From assembly GCA_903894295.1 (NCBI GenBank), contig CAITPI010000037.1:1-58275 (forward strand): a stretch of 58,275 nucleotides of DNA. The letters are read 5' to 3'. The number at the start of each line of letters is the position of its first letter. Position 1 is the first letter of the stretch. Of the stretch, positions 7,250-15,923 are shown piece by piece. The position numbers were made by a program, and so were the translations under genes. Under the pieces are notes generated by a model. It was not told where the DNA came from, did not search any database, and saw nothing but the letters and a program-made list of their open reading frames with translations. The DNA is from an uncultured Acidimicrobiaceae bacterium. Its GTDB lineage: Bacteria; Actinomycetota; Acidimicrobiia; Acidimicrobiales; RAAP-2.

Positions 7250-9307
7250 ATGTCTCCCGTGCTCTCTGTCCGAGATCTCCAGACCCGGTTCCGGCTGCGT
7301 GACAGTGCGGTGACGGCCGTGGACGGCGTCAGTTTCTCGGTCGATGCCGGTGAGTGTCTGGGTCTCGTCGGCGAGTCCGGATGCGGCAAGTCCACCACGG
7401 GTCTTTCGATCATGCGCCTGTTGCCCAACAACGGGTCGGTGGTCGGTGGGGTGATCGAACTCGCCGGCAAGGATCTGGCCGGCCTGTCGGAGAAGGGCAT
7501 GCAGTCGGTGCGGGGCAACGACGTTGCCCTGATTCCCCAGGAGCCACTCACGGCACTCAATCCGACGATGAAGATCGGCAACCAGATCATCGAAGGCGTC
7601 ATGCTGCACCGGGACGTGAGCAAGCATGAAGCCCAGGCCCGGGCCCTCGAGGTGCTGCGCATGGTGGAGATGCCTCGGCCCGAGGAGCGGCTTTCGCAGT
7701 ATCCCCACGAACTTTCCGGCGGTCTGCGCCAGCGGGTGCTGATCGCCATGGCGTTGGTCTGTGAACCCAAACTGTTGATCGCCGACGAGCCGACGACCGC
7801 CCTCGACGTGACCATTCAGGCCCAGATCCTCGACATCATCGATGATCTCCGGGAACGTCTCGAGATGGCGGTGGTGTTGATTACCCACGACATGGGCGTC
7901 ATCGCCGGCCGGACCGATCGGGTGGTGGTCATGTACGCCGGCAAGGTGGCCGAAGAGGCGCCAACCGCCGAACTCTTCTCATCGATGCGCCATCCCTACT
8001 CGGGAGCCCTGCTGGCCTCGGTTCCGACGATTTCGGCCGGACGGGAACGCCTCGCCAGCATTCCCGGACTGCCTCCCGACCTCTCCAAGGACCTGGTGGG
8101 TTGCCGCTTTGCCCCGCGGTGCCAGTACGCCACCGACGAGTGTCGGACCACCGAACCCCCGATGGACGAAGTGGCCGAGGAACATCAGGTTGCCTGCTTC
8201 CACCCCATTCGCGGCATCGAGGAGGTTCGGGCCGACCTGGTGGGCGACGAGTTGCCCGAGGTTGGCGAATCCGAACCGGCCGAGCGCCCGGTGCTGGTCG
8301 AAGTGAGCCACCTGATCAAGGAGTATCCCGTCCGGGGCGGTGGGGTGTTCCGCCGCACGGTGGGGTCGGTCAAGGCCATCTCGGACGTCTCCTTTGTGGT
8401 GCGTCAGGGCGAGACCTTCGGTCTGGTGGGAGAGTCCGGGTGTGGCAAGACCACCGTGGCCAAGTGCCTGGTTCTCCTCGAGCAGGCCAACGCGGGCAGC
8501 ATCTCCTTCGAGGGGACGGATCTGGCCAGATTGGGATCGGGAGAACTCCGCCGTCGTCGTCGGGACATCCAGTTGATGTTCCAGGACCCCTACGCCTCCC
8601 TTGATCCTCGCATGCGGGTTGGAACGATCATCCGTGAGCCGCTGAAAGTGCAAGGCATCGGCACCACCGCCGAACAGCGCCAACGGGTGCTCGACCTGCT
8701 CGACGAGGTCGGTCTGGCTGCTTCGGCGGCCGAGCGTTACCCCCATGAGTTCTCCGGTGGCCAACGCCAGCGGATCGGGTTCGCCCGGGCCCTCGCCCTT
8801 GAACCCCGCCTGCTCATTGCCGATGAGCCCGTCTCCGCCCTTGACGTCTCGATCCAGGCCCAGTTGTTGAACCTCATGAAGGACCTTCAGGTCCGCCGCG
8901 GGCTCACCATGGTGCTGGTGAGCCATGATCTCGCCGTCATGAACTACATGGCCGACACCATCGGAGTCATGTATCTCGGCAAACTGGTGGAGCTCGGTCC
9001 GGCCTCGGTGATCCTCAGTCGACCGGCCCATCCCTACTCGCAGGGTCTGCTCGACGCCGTTCCGGTTCCTGACGTGGCCGAAGCCCGGAGCCGGCGCGGA
9101 CGACAGATCCGGGGGGAACTGCCTTCCCCGATCGACCCGCCGTCGGGCTGCCGGTTCCGGACCCGGTGCGCGTACGCCCAGGACATCTGTGCGGAAGTCG
9201 AACCCGAGTTCCAGGAGTTCCCTGGCGGGAACCGGGCGGCCTGCCACTTCCCGCTGGTGACGCCGGTTGCGTTTTCATCAACCAAGGCCGGAACGGCCAG
9301 TCACTAG
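7250..9307 (+). CDS. Fused two-domain peptide ABC transporter ATPase (DppD-DppF type)
   Basis: One 685-residue chain contains both nucleotide-binding domains of an oligopeptide/nickel-type importer. Domain 1 has Walker A GESGCGKST (41-49), signature LSGGLRQR and Walker B LLIADEPTTALD. Domain 2 has Walker A GESGCGKTT (394-402), signature FSGGQRQR and Walker B LLIADEPVSALD. Each domain is followed by the Cys-containing C-terminal extension typical of Opp/Dpp ATPases (CRFAPRC, CRFRTRC), which in some relatives binds an iron-sulphur cluster. It powers uptake through the permease pair encoded convergently just downstream (10442 and 11395, minus strand). Fusion of the two ATPases is common in actinobacteria and alphaproteobacteria. 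Confidence 0.95.
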   Translation: MSPVLSVRDLQTRFRLRDSAVTAVDGVSFSVDAGECLGLVGESGCGKSTTGLSIMRLLPNNGSVVGGVIELAGKDLAGLSEKGMQSVRGNDVALIPQEPLTALNPTMKIGNQIIEGVMLHRDVSKHEAQARALEVLRMVEMPRPEERLSQYPHELSGGLRQRVLIAMALVCEPKLLIADEPTTALDVTIQAQILDIIDDLRERLEMAVVLITHDMGVIAGRTDRVVVMYAGKVAEEAPTAELFSSMRHPYSGALLASVPTISAGRERLASIPGLPPDLSKDLVGCRFAPRCQYATDECRTTEPPMDEVAEEHQVACFHPIRGIEEVRADLVGDELPEVGESEPAERPVLVEVSHLIKEYPVRGGGVFRRTVGSVKAISDVSFVVRQGETFGLVGESGCGKTTVAKCLVLLEQANAGSISFEGTDLARLGSGELRRRRRDIQLMFQDPYASLDPRMRVGTIIREPLKVQGIGTTAEQRQRVLDLLDEVGLAASAAERYPHEFSGGQRQRIGFARALALEPRLLIADEPVSALDVSIQAQLLNLMKDLQVRRGLTMVLVSHDLAVMNYMADTIGVMYLGKLVELGPASVILSRPAHPYSQGLLDAVPVPDVAEARSRRGRQIRGELPSPIDPPSGCRFRTRCAYAQDICAEVEPEFQEFPGGNRAACHFPLVTPVAFSSTKAGTASH

Positions 9308-9485
9308 GCCTTCCGGTCCGAGTGGACCCTCGGGCCACTGCGCTGGGGTCCAGGGACCACGAAGTTGAAGGGACCCTGAGGGTGAATGGCAGTCCGCCGT
9401 CTGACTTCCGGTCCACTTTCGCGACCACGCCGGCCGGGACTACCTGATTGGGAACTTCAACTGCCGGTGTCGGACCCGGTGCGGC

Positions 9486-10442
9486 TCAGTGGCGCTGGAG
9501 GCGGACCTCGAGGGCGTCGCGCAAGGCGTCGCCCAGGTAGTTCAGGGCCACGATCACCAGGACAAAGACGATGCCGACCGGCCAGATCTCCCACCAGTAG
9601 CCATCGGCTGCGTAGTTCACGCCGTTGGAGAGCATGGTGCCCCAGTCGGTCTGGGGTGCCGGGACGCCGAGGCCGAGGAAGCCGAGGGCGGCCAGGAAGA
9701 GGATGGAGTCGGCCACGGTGAAGGTGGCGAAGACCACGATGGTGCCGATCGAGTTCGGAATGATGTGGCGTCCGATGATCCGGGACCGTCTTCCACCCAT
9801 GGCCTTGACGGCCTGGACGTAGTCCCGGGTCTTGAGGGAGAGGGTCTCGGCCCGGATGAGCCGGGCCGGCACCAGCCAGGACACGGCGGCGATCACCAGG
9901 ATGAGAAGGGATGCCGATGGTCGCCAGATCGTCACCAGGGCGATCAGCAGGAACAGGCCGGGAATGGACAGGCCGATGTCGACGATGCGCATGGCCAGTG
10001 GGTCGACCCAACTTCCGAAGAAGCCGGCGAAGGCCCCGTAGACGACGCCCACCACGGTGGACACGATGGCCGCCAGAAAACCGACAATCAGGGAGATCTG
10101 GCCGCCGTACATGATACGACCCAGGATGTTGAAGCCGTTCCCGTCGGTGCCCAGCGGATACTGATGACTGGGCGCCGCGTTCTGGGGTGCCGACAGGGCC
10201 AACTCGGCGTTGGTCTGGTTGGTGTGGTAGAGCGACGGGCCCACAAAGCAGAACAGGACTACAAAGATCAGAAAGACCAGGCTGATCAACGCCAGTTTGT
10301 TCTGGGCGAACACCCGGCCCATGTTGCGAAGCAGACCACCGTCGTTGCCGACCTCTCCGGCATCTGTTGTTGCGAACTCCGGTGTGCGGAGGGGGCTTCC
10401 CGCGTCGACCAGGTTGGGCAGTTCGGTCGGATCGATCTCCAT
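9486..10442 (-). CDS. Peptide ABC transporter permease, DppC/OppC type
   Basis: The 318-residue inner-membrane permease has a cytoplasmic N-terminal stretch of about 45 residues, a first membrane segment, a periplasmic loop containing the family's HPLGTDxxG-like sequence (YPLGTDGNGFNILG), and five further helices. The coupling EAA-like loop is VQAVKAMGGRRSRIIGRHIIPN. It starts at ATG 10442, sharing one base with the stop of the upstream permease gene (TGATG), so the two are probably translationally coupled. With the DppB-like partner it forms the translocation channel. Its end is 178 bp from the end of the convergent ATPase gene. Confidence 0.93.
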   Translation of the reverse strand: MEIDPTELPNLVDAGSPLRTPEFATTDAGEVGNDGGLLRNMGRVFAQNKLALISLVFLIFVVLFCFVGPSLYHTNQTNAELALSAPQNAAPSHQYPLGTDGNGFNILGRIMYGGQISLIVGFLAAIVSTVVGVVYGAFAGFFGSWVDPLAMRIVDIGLSIPGLFLLIALVTIWRPSASLLILVIAAVSWLVPARLIRAETLSLKTRDYVQAVKAMGGRRSRIIGRHIIPNSIGTIVVFATFTVADSILFLAALGFLGLGVPAPQTDWGTMLSNGVNYAADGYWWEIWPVGIVFVLVIVALNYLGDALRDALEVRLQRH

Positions 10443-11395
10443 CAGCCCTCTCCCAGACGGATCCGTGGGTCGGCCACGGCGTAGAGAACGTCGGCGACGA
10501 GGGACCCGAGCACGGTGGCGATGGTCGCCACAAGCGTGGTGCCGAGCACCAGGGGAACGTCGTCGTTGGATGCGCTCTGGACCGTGAGCAGTCCCATGCC
10601 CGGATAGTTGAACAGGTCTTCCACGATAATGGCGCCTCCGATGATGGCGGGCAGGGTGAGCCCGATCAGGGTGATCATTGGGAGCAACGAGTTGCGCAGG
10701 GCGTGGCGGTAGAGCACCCGCCGTGGAGGCGCACCCTTGGCCTGGGCCGTGCGGATGAAGTCCTCGGCCACCGTCTCCAGCATGGAGCCGCGCATGTAAC
10801 GGCTGTAGGCGGCGATCGAGGTCACGGCGAGCACCAGGACCGGGAGGAAGAAGGCGTTGGGTTGGGTGAACACTGCCCACGCCGACGCGTCGGTGGGTGG
10901 AGCCGAGGGAAACCAGTGCAGGTCGAAAGACAGGTAGAGGATCAGAACCTCACCGATGAAGAAGTCCGGCATGGCGTAGAGGAAGAAGAGGACGCCGGTG
11001 GCCGAGTAGTCGAAGACCGAGTTGCGACGGACGGCCTGGGTAATGCCCATCGGGATCGACACAAAGATGGCGAGCAAGGTGGCGGCACCGACGAGGACAA
11101 TGGTCTTGGGCAACCGGTTGAGGATCAGGGAGGTCACGCCCTGGTTGTTCCGGTAGGAGTAGCCGAGGTTTCCATGCAGCAGGCGCAGGATGTAGTGCCA
11201 GTACTGTACCCAGATCGACTCGTTGAAACCGTTGACGATGTTGAAGTGGGAGAGCTGCATCGGCGTGGCCTTGGGCCCAAGAGCCGCCCTGGCCTGACCA
11301 CCGGGAATCAGTTGGCCCAGCAGGAAGACCACCGCCGTGACGCCAAGGATGACGATGATCGCCTGGCCCAAACGACGAAGGAGGAAACCGGTCAT
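10442..11395 (-). CDS. Peptide ABC transporter permease, DppB/OppB type
   Basis: This 317-residue permease shows the DppB pattern: an N-terminal helix beginning MTGFLLRRLGQAI, a long periplasmic segment with GNLGYSYRNNQ, and a C-terminal block of five helices with the EAA-like loop IRTAQAKGAPPRRVLYRHALRN. It pairs with the downstream DppC-like protein. A TAGGAT box at 11410-11405 with CTGACT 17 bp further upstream gives it its own promoter, separated from the binding-protein gene by a strong hairpin. It is thus expressed at least partly independently of the solute-binding protein. Confidence 0.93.
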   Translation of the reverse strand: MTGFLLRRLGQAIIVILGVTAVVFLLGQLIPGGQARAALGPKATPMQLSHFNIVNGFNESIWVQYWHYILRLLHGNLGYSYRNNQGVTSLILNRLPKTIVLVGAATLLAIFVSIPMGITQAVRRNSVFDYSATGVLFFLYAMPDFFIGEVLILYLSFDLHWFPSAPPTDASAWAVFTQPNAFFLPVLVLAVTSIAAYSRYMRGSMLETVAEDFIRTAQAKGAPPRRVLYRHALRNSLLPMITLIGLTLPAIIGGAIIVEDLFNYPGMGLLTVQSASNDDVPLVLGTTLVATIATVLGSLVADVLYAVADPRIRLGEG

Positions 11396-11404
11396 GGTTG
11401 GCAG

Positions 11405-11410
11405 ATCCTA
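11405..11410 (-). promoter_or_regulatory. Promoter of the permease pair, TAGGAT with CTGACT at -35
   Basis: On the minus strand TAGGAT (11410-11405) follows CTGACT (11433-11428) by 17 bp. ATG 11395 is 9 nt downstream of the box, giving a leader of at most a few bases. Confidence 0.45.
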
Positions 11411-11503
11411 ACCAGACTTGGACTCTGAGTCAGGTTCAACAGTGGGCCGTTCCGCCGTCGTTAAGAAGGTGACATCTTTCGCCCGTTCGGCTTCCTCCCG
11501 GGA

Positions 11504-11544
11504 AACAACAACACCCCGCCCGAAAGGGGCGGGGTGTTGTTGTT
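11504..11544 (-). terminator. Strong hairpin between binding-protein and permease genes
   Basis: A perfect 18-bp inverted repeat: arm 11504-11521 (AACAACAACACCCCGCCC), a 5-nt loop 11522-11526, arm 11527-11544. Its core is eight G-C pairs. Read on the minus strand it follows the binding-protein stop by about 40 nt and ends in GTTGTTGTTT, a modest T-rich tail. It can act as a terminator or as a 3' stabiliser that keeps binding-protein mRNA more abundant than permease mRNA. Confidence 0.75.
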
Positions 11545-11586
11545 GGAGAGGCTGCGGTGTGGATGCAGCCTTGTCCGGGCGAAGGC

Positions 11587-13494
11587 CTAGCCCCGCCAGT
11601 TCTCCGGGTTGAGCTGCTCAAGGACGCTGACCGGGGTGACCCCGCTCAGGCCCTTGTGGATCTCGGTGGCGCCCACCGCGTTCGGCTGGTTGACGACCGG
11701 GAGCTGCTGGGCCAGGTAGTTCTCGTAGGTGGTCAACGAGACGTTCTCCGTGTTGGTGGCCTTGATGTTGGCATCGTTGGTCGTGCTCGAGTAGCTACCC
11801 GAGTTCGAGCCGGCACCCGTCTGGAAGATCTCCTCGCCGGTGGGGTAGTAGTCCGGAGCGAAGATCCAGCCGCCACCCCAGTTCTCGAGCTCCCACGAGC
11901 AGCTCGAGCCACCGGTGCAGGCAACGGCGTGGCCGAGCACGGTGTTGAACGAAGCCGTCGTCAGCGTGACGTTGATGCCGGCCTGCGCCCACGCCGACTT
12001 CTCGGCGTTCATCTGCGAGGTCAGCGAGCTGCTGCCCGATGCGTACTCCAGCGTGAAGTTCAGCTGCGCACCCTTGGCGATGCCGGCACCACACTGGCTG
12101 GCCCCGGTCCCCGGGTTGTTGCAGGTGTCGGTCCCGTTGGGGGTGACCGTCCAGCCATGGTCCTTCAGGAGGTTGGTGGCCTTGGTCACGCTGTAGGGGT
12201 ACGAGTTGTTGAGCTCACCCGAGGAAGCGAAGGTGGAGGGCTTCACCGGCACCGGACCGTAGGTCGGAACCCCGTAGCCCTTGTCGATGCTGGTGATGAT
12301 CTGCGGCTGGTTCACCAGGGTCTGGAAGGCCTGACGGAAGTACAGCTGGCTGAAGATCTTGCCGGCGTTCCCGTTGTCACCCGTCGAGTTGAAGTTGTAC
12401 GGGAAGTAGTTGATGGCCCACGAGAAGGACGGCGCCAGGTTGTAGTTGCCACTCAGCCGCGAGTTGTTGACGGCGCCGGTGAGGGAGCCGTTCCAGTTCG
12501 AGGTGATGTCCTGGGGTGGCAGGTAGCCGACATCAACCGAGCCGCTGACGAGCGCATTGAACTCGGAGTCGTCGGTCGTGAAGGGAACCAGCTTGACTTC
12601 CTTGAACGTCGGCTTGACCGGGCCCGAGTAGCTCGGGTTCGGGACGAAGGTGACGTTGCCCGAAGCATCAAAGGCCGACAGCTTGAAGGGGCCGTCGACG
12701 ATCTGCCACAGCGGGTTGGTGGCGTAGCTGCTCAGCTGGTTGTTGGCGGCCTGTGGGTTGTTCGGGTTGAAGCCCGACTCGTTCGACAGGTAGTTGTAGA
12801 CCGCCGTGCACCCGGCATCATTGCCGGCGTAGGTGGAGCTGTAGCAACCGCCCGAACCTGAGGCGGCACCATTGGCGGAGACGTCCCACGCCTTCGGGAA
12901 GGGAGTGATCTGGCTCAACTCGTTGTAGGTGAACCAGTACGGATTGACCGAGCCGGTGAGGGTCATCGTGATCTGGGTGTCCGAGTTGGCCGTGATCGAC
13001 TTGATGTCGTCCGGGATGTAACCGGCCGAATAGGCGGCCCAGTTGGTCTTCTCGGCGTGCAGCATGTTCATGAAGAACATGACACTGCTGGCATTCACCG
13101 TCTCACCGTTGGAGTACTTGTAGTTCTTGAGGTTGATGGTCACGGTGGTGTTGTTGTTCGAGTACACCGGGACGCTGGCCAGCGACAGGCTGGGATTCAG
13201 GTTGGGAGTATTGCCGGAACCGAACCAGTAGAGGGGCCGGTACATCAGGAACTGGAACTGGTTGATGTTCGACACCGAGAAGAACTGCAAGCCCATGAAG
13301 GGGAAGATGTAGTTCGGAGGCGTCTGCGGAGCCTCGGCCACGGTCACGGTCGAACCGATGGAAGAACTCCCGGAGTTGCCGGAACTCCCGGAGTTGGATG
13401 ACGAACTGCTCGATGAGCAACTCGCCAGCGTCACGGTCATCGCCCCAACGGCCACACCAGTGACGATCAGTCGACGAAGATTCAGTTTCTTCAT
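11587..13494 (-). CDS. Peptide ABC transporter solute-binding lipoprotein (family 5)
   Basis: The 635-residue lipoprotein begins MKKLNLRR, then a signal peptide ending in the lipobox LASC (about residues 23-26), then a Ser/Gly/Asn-rich linker of about 25 residues. The mature part has the family 5 features YSNGETVNASSV, near the usual sugar/peptide-binding entry strand, and the long two-lobed body of DppA/OppA proteins. It captures the substrate outside the cell for the permeases encoded downstream. A clear Shine-Dalgarno (AAGGAG) lies 7 nt before the ATG, unlike most genes here. Asn/Ser/Gly richness suggests an unusual acidic, exposed surface. The ligand could be peptide, nickel or sugar; not decidable. 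Confidence 0.93.
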   Translation of the reverse strand: MKKLNLRRLIVTGVAVGAMTVTLASCSSSSSSSNSGSSGNSGSSSIGSTVTVAEAPQTPPNYIFPFMGLQFFSVSNINQFQFLMYRPLYWFGSGNTPNLNPSLSLASVPVYSNNNTTVTINLKNYKYSNGETVNASSVMFFMNMLHAEKTNWAAYSAGYIPDDIKSITANSDTQITMTLTGSVNPYWFTYNELSQITPFPKAWDVSANGAASGSGGCYSSTYAGNDAGCTAVYNYLSNESGFNPNNPQAANNQLSSYATNPLWQIVDGPFKLSAFDASGNVTFVPNPSYSGPVKPTFKEVKLVPFTTDDSEFNALVSGSVDVGYLPPQDITSNWNGSLTGAVNNSRLSGNYNLAPSFSWAINYFPYNFNSTGDNGNAGKIFSQLYFRQAFQTLVNQPQIITSIDKGYGVPTYGPVPVKPSTFASSGELNNSYPYSVTKATNLLKDHGWTVTPNGTDTCNNPGTGASQCGAGIAKGAQLNFTLEYASGSSSLTSQMNAEKSAWAQAGINVTLTTASFNTVLGHAVACTGGSSCSWELENWGGGWIFAPDYYPTGEEIFQTGAGSNSGSYSSTTNDANIKATNTENVSLTTYENYLAQQLPVVNQPNAVGATEIHKGLSGVTPVSVLEQLNPENWRG

Positions 13495-13538
13495 TTCGCT
13501 CCTTACAGACGACCAGCGCCTGGGTGACTAGCCCCCAC

Positions 13539-13544
13539 ATTGTA
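13539..13544 (-). promoter_or_regulatory. Possible -10 box TACAAT of the solute-binding protein gene
   Basis: TACAAT on the minus strand sits inside the palindrome TTGTACAA (13540-13547) and would give a leader of about 38 nt that carries the AAGGAG site. A good -35 box is not seen. Confidence 0.35.
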
Positions 13545-13744
13545 CAACTACGGAATCGACAGCCCTTGACCTCGCTCCGATAGCCCTGTTATCTACTATC
13601 TACCACGAATTGGCGGCAGTTCGCCGGATAGTGAGGCGTACCCCCGGGTCCGCAGGCTTCTCCGGTGGACCGGAATGTCGGACTTATGGTCGTGGGGGCC
13701 GCCATCGGCACGCCGCCCCCTGTCCACCCACCGGTGGTGTCGGA

Positions 13745-14122
13745 CTAGCCGAAACTGACGTCCTCGTCGTCCCAGTAGGCGTGGGCCGAGGCAATCAAGC
13801 CGTTGTCGTCAACCGACATGACCTCGATGCCGTTGATGGTCATGGCCGAGCCGGGCATCTGGATCGTGATGGCAAAGTGGAAGGCCACCTGGTGGCCACA
13901 GCTGTGGACATCGGTGGCCGTGAACTCCCAGTCGTCGCTGGCGACCACGCCGTCCACAAAGAAGGTGGCAATGGCTGATCGCCCATGGCGGGCCGGTTGG
14001 TAGGCCGGGTCGGCCTGCACTGCGTCCTCGGCAAACAGTGCGGCAATGGCATCAGGTTCCCGGCGGTTGACGGTATCGGCGTAGTGGGCAACGAGAGATT
14101 TGAGTTCGGCGGGAGAGGGCAT
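13745..14122 (-). CDS. SnoaL/ketosteroid-isomerase-like protein
   Basis: A 125-residue NTF2-fold protein that aligns by eye along its whole length with delta5-3-ketosteroid isomerase. Tyr14 and Asp38 fall at the same residue numbers as the catalytic tyrosine and base of the Comamonas enzyme. The second oxyanion-hole residue (Asp99 there) is Glu100 here, in NGIEVM. The end motif YWDDEDV is typical of actinobacterial relatives. It may isomerise a steroid- or polyketide-like ligand, or be a non-catalytic relative. GGAAGG lies about 14 nt before the ATG. It is followed on the same strand, 140 bp upstream, by the FabI gene. Confidence 0.8.
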   Translation of the reverse strand: MPSPAELKSLVAHYADTVNRREPDAIAALFAEDAVQADPAYQPARHGRSAIATFFVDGVVASDDWEFTATDVHSCGHQVAFHFAITIQMPGSAMTINGIEVMSVDDNGLIASAHAYWDDEDVSFG

Positions 14123-14262
14123 GTCCTGATTTTTCCTTCCGGGTGCTGATCATGTCTGTGGAAATTGGTTGGCCGGACCACCTGCGCTTGCGTGGCGCCG
14201 AACCGTGTGCCGCCCTGACCGGCCCTCGTCGGCGCCGGGCGGACGGTCGGATGTCGCCGGAT

Positions 14263-15051
14263 TTACGCTCCGATGGCGTGGACGCCGCCGTCGACGTGGA
14301 CGATCTCACCGGTCGTCATCGGGAAGAGGTCCGACAACAGGGCAATACAGGCGCGGGCCACCACGTCGGTGTCGAGGACGTTCCATCCGAGCGGTGCCTT
14401 TTCGGCCCAGGTGTCCTCAAACGAGGTGAATCCCGGAATGGATCGGGCGGCCATGGTCTTCACCGGGCCTGCCGCCACAAGATTCACCCGGATCCTCTCC
14501 GGCCCGAGGTCGCGGGCCAGGTAGCGGGAGAGGGACTCGAGCGCCGCCTTGGCCACACCCATCCAGTCGTAGGCCGGCCACGCCACGGTGGCATCGAAGT
14601 CGAGACCCACCACCGAGGCACCGGCTCGGCCGTTCGTTCCCGCCGCTGCCAGCAGCGGTCGGAACGCCTCCGCCAGGGCCTTCATCGAGTACGTGGAGAT
14701 ATGGACGGCGGTGGAAACCTGTTCCCACCGGGCCTGGAAGATGTCTCCACCCAAACATTCGGGAGGAGCAAAGCCGATGGCGTGGAGCAGACCGTCGAGC
14801 CGGTCCCAGCGCTTGGTCAGTTCACGGGCGGCATCGGCGATCTGGTCGGGCTCTGTCACGTCGATCTCCAGCACCTCGGCCGGCATCGGAAGCTTGCGTG
14901 CGGTGCGTTTTGTGAGCGACAGACCTCGGCCTGCACCGCTGAGAACGATCTCTGCCCCTTCTTCCTGCGCCCGTCTGGCCACTGCAAAGGCCAATGACGC
15001 ATCGGTGAGTACGCCGGTGATCAAAATCCGCTTGTCGTCAAGGAGGCCCAT
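14263..15051 (-). CDS. fabI: Enoyl-[acyl-carrier-protein] reductase (NADH), FabI/InhA type
   Basis: The 262-residue short-chain dehydrogenase catalyses the last reduction of fatty-acid elongation. The N-terminus GLLDDKRILITGVLTD closely resembles InhA, and the catalytic Tyr161 and Lys168 lie in AYDWMGVAK. NLVAAGPVKT and HVDGGVHAIGA complete the family pattern. The residue equivalent to InhA Ser94 (HSIGF) is Ala91 here (HAIGF). The start at 15051 is supported by a TAGTGT box 6 nt upstream and no Shine-Dalgarno, hence a leaderless mRNA. It diverges from the F420:NADP oxidoreductase gene with 106 bp between the starts. No fabG lies next to it, unlike mycobacteria. Confidence 0.96.
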   Translation of the reverse strand: MGLLDDKRILITGVLTDASLAFAVARRAQEEGAEIVLSGAGRGLSLTKRTARKLPMPAEVLEIDVTEPDQIADAARELTKRWDRLDGLLHAIGFAPPECLGGDIFQARWEQVSTAVHISTYSMKALAEAFRPLLAAAGTNGRAGASVVGLDFDATVAWPAYDWMGVAKAALESLSRYLARDLGPERIRVNLVAAGPVKTMAARSIPGFTSFEDTWAEKAPLGWNVLDTDVVARACIALLSDLFPMTTGEIVHVDGGVHAIGA

Positions 15052-15057
15052 GGCCGG

Positions 15058-15063
15058 ACACTA
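15058..15063 (-). promoter_or_regulatory. -10 box TAGTGT of fabI (leaderless)
   Basis: On the minus strand TAGTGT is followed after 6 nt by ATG 15051. Confidence 0.5.
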
Positions 15064-15157
15064 CCTTCCGTCCGGGAACCGGTGGCGGAATGGGATTTGC
15101 CACCGCAGAGGGAGTCTCATGGTCTCTCCGGGCCGGTTGATGTGCCAGAGTTGGAAC

Positions 15158-15817
15158 ATGAACATCGGAATTCTTGGTGGAACAGGTCCAGCGGGTCGAG
15201 GTCTGGCCGTGCGCCTCGCCGCAAGCGGAGAGACCGTGATCATCGGTTCCCGCGACGCCGAACGGGCCGCTCAGGTGGCTGGAGACCTCTGCAGTTCCTG
15301 GGCTGGGAGGAATCTGGCCATCTCCGGCGCCTCAAACGAGGATACGGCGGCGTGTGATCTGGTGGTCGTGGCCACACCGTGGGACGGAATCACCGCCACC
15401 GTCAAGCCGTTGACTGAAGTGCTGGCGGGCAAAGTCGTGGTGTCCATGGCCAACGCCCTCTTGAAAGAAGGGCGAGAGTTCCTGGCCCTCGTGCCGCCCC
15501 GTGGTTCGGTGGCGGCTGCCTTGCAGGCCACGTTGCCCCGGTCGCTGGTGTCGGCCGCGTTTCATCACCTCCCGGCCTCCGAAATGGAAAAGCTGGACGT
15601 CGCCATGCACGCCGACGTTCTGGTCTGTTCGGATCACCGCGAGGCGTCCGAGGCCACCGTCGCATTGGTCAACAAGATCGAAGGCCTTCGGGGCATCGAT
15701 GCCGGAAGCCTGTCCCAGGCGGCACCCATCGAGGCGTTCACCGCCGTGCTCATCAGCATCAACATCCGGCACAAGGTGCACGCCGCCGTCCTTCTGGATG
15801 GAACAGAGGGCATCTGA
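15158..15817 (+). CDS. npdG: NADPH-dependent F420 reductase (F420:NADP oxidoreductase)
   Basis: This 219-residue protein transfers hydride between NADP(H) and the deazaflavin F420. The N-terminal Rossmann motif GILGGTGPAGRG and the GSRD segment, whose Ser-Arg binds the NADP 2'-phosphate in the archaeal Fno enzyme, are intact. The ATPWDG and AFHHLPA segments are also Fno-like. The length matches the family (about 210-225). The ATG at 15158 is chosen because the Rossmann motif begins at residue 3. A CAGAGT sequence ends 6 nt upstream, a weak leaderless-type box. The gene implies that the organism makes F420. Confidence 0.92.
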   Translation: MNIGILGGTGPAGRGLAVRLAASGETVIIGSRDAERAAQVAGDLCSSWAGRNLAISGASNEDTAACDLVVVATPWDGITATVKPLTEVLAGKVVVSMANALLKEGREFLALVPPRGSVAAALQATLPRSLVSAAFHHLPASEMEKLDVAMHADVLVCSDHREASEATVALVNKIEGLRGIDAGSLSQAAPIEAFTAVLISINIRHKVHAAVLLDGTEGI

Positions 15818-15923
15818 GCCCTTCTGGACGGCCGTGGTTTGAACCCGTGAACCGGTCGAAAGGGTCCGACAGGTCACTGTCGTACGTCGGGCGTATCGGG
15901 GAAGGGCGCCGGGAGGACAAACG

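Noticed and set aside
9321-9339. Hairpin between the convergent ABC transporter units
   Set aside because: A bulged 7-bp stem with no T-run; too weak to call a bidirectional terminator.
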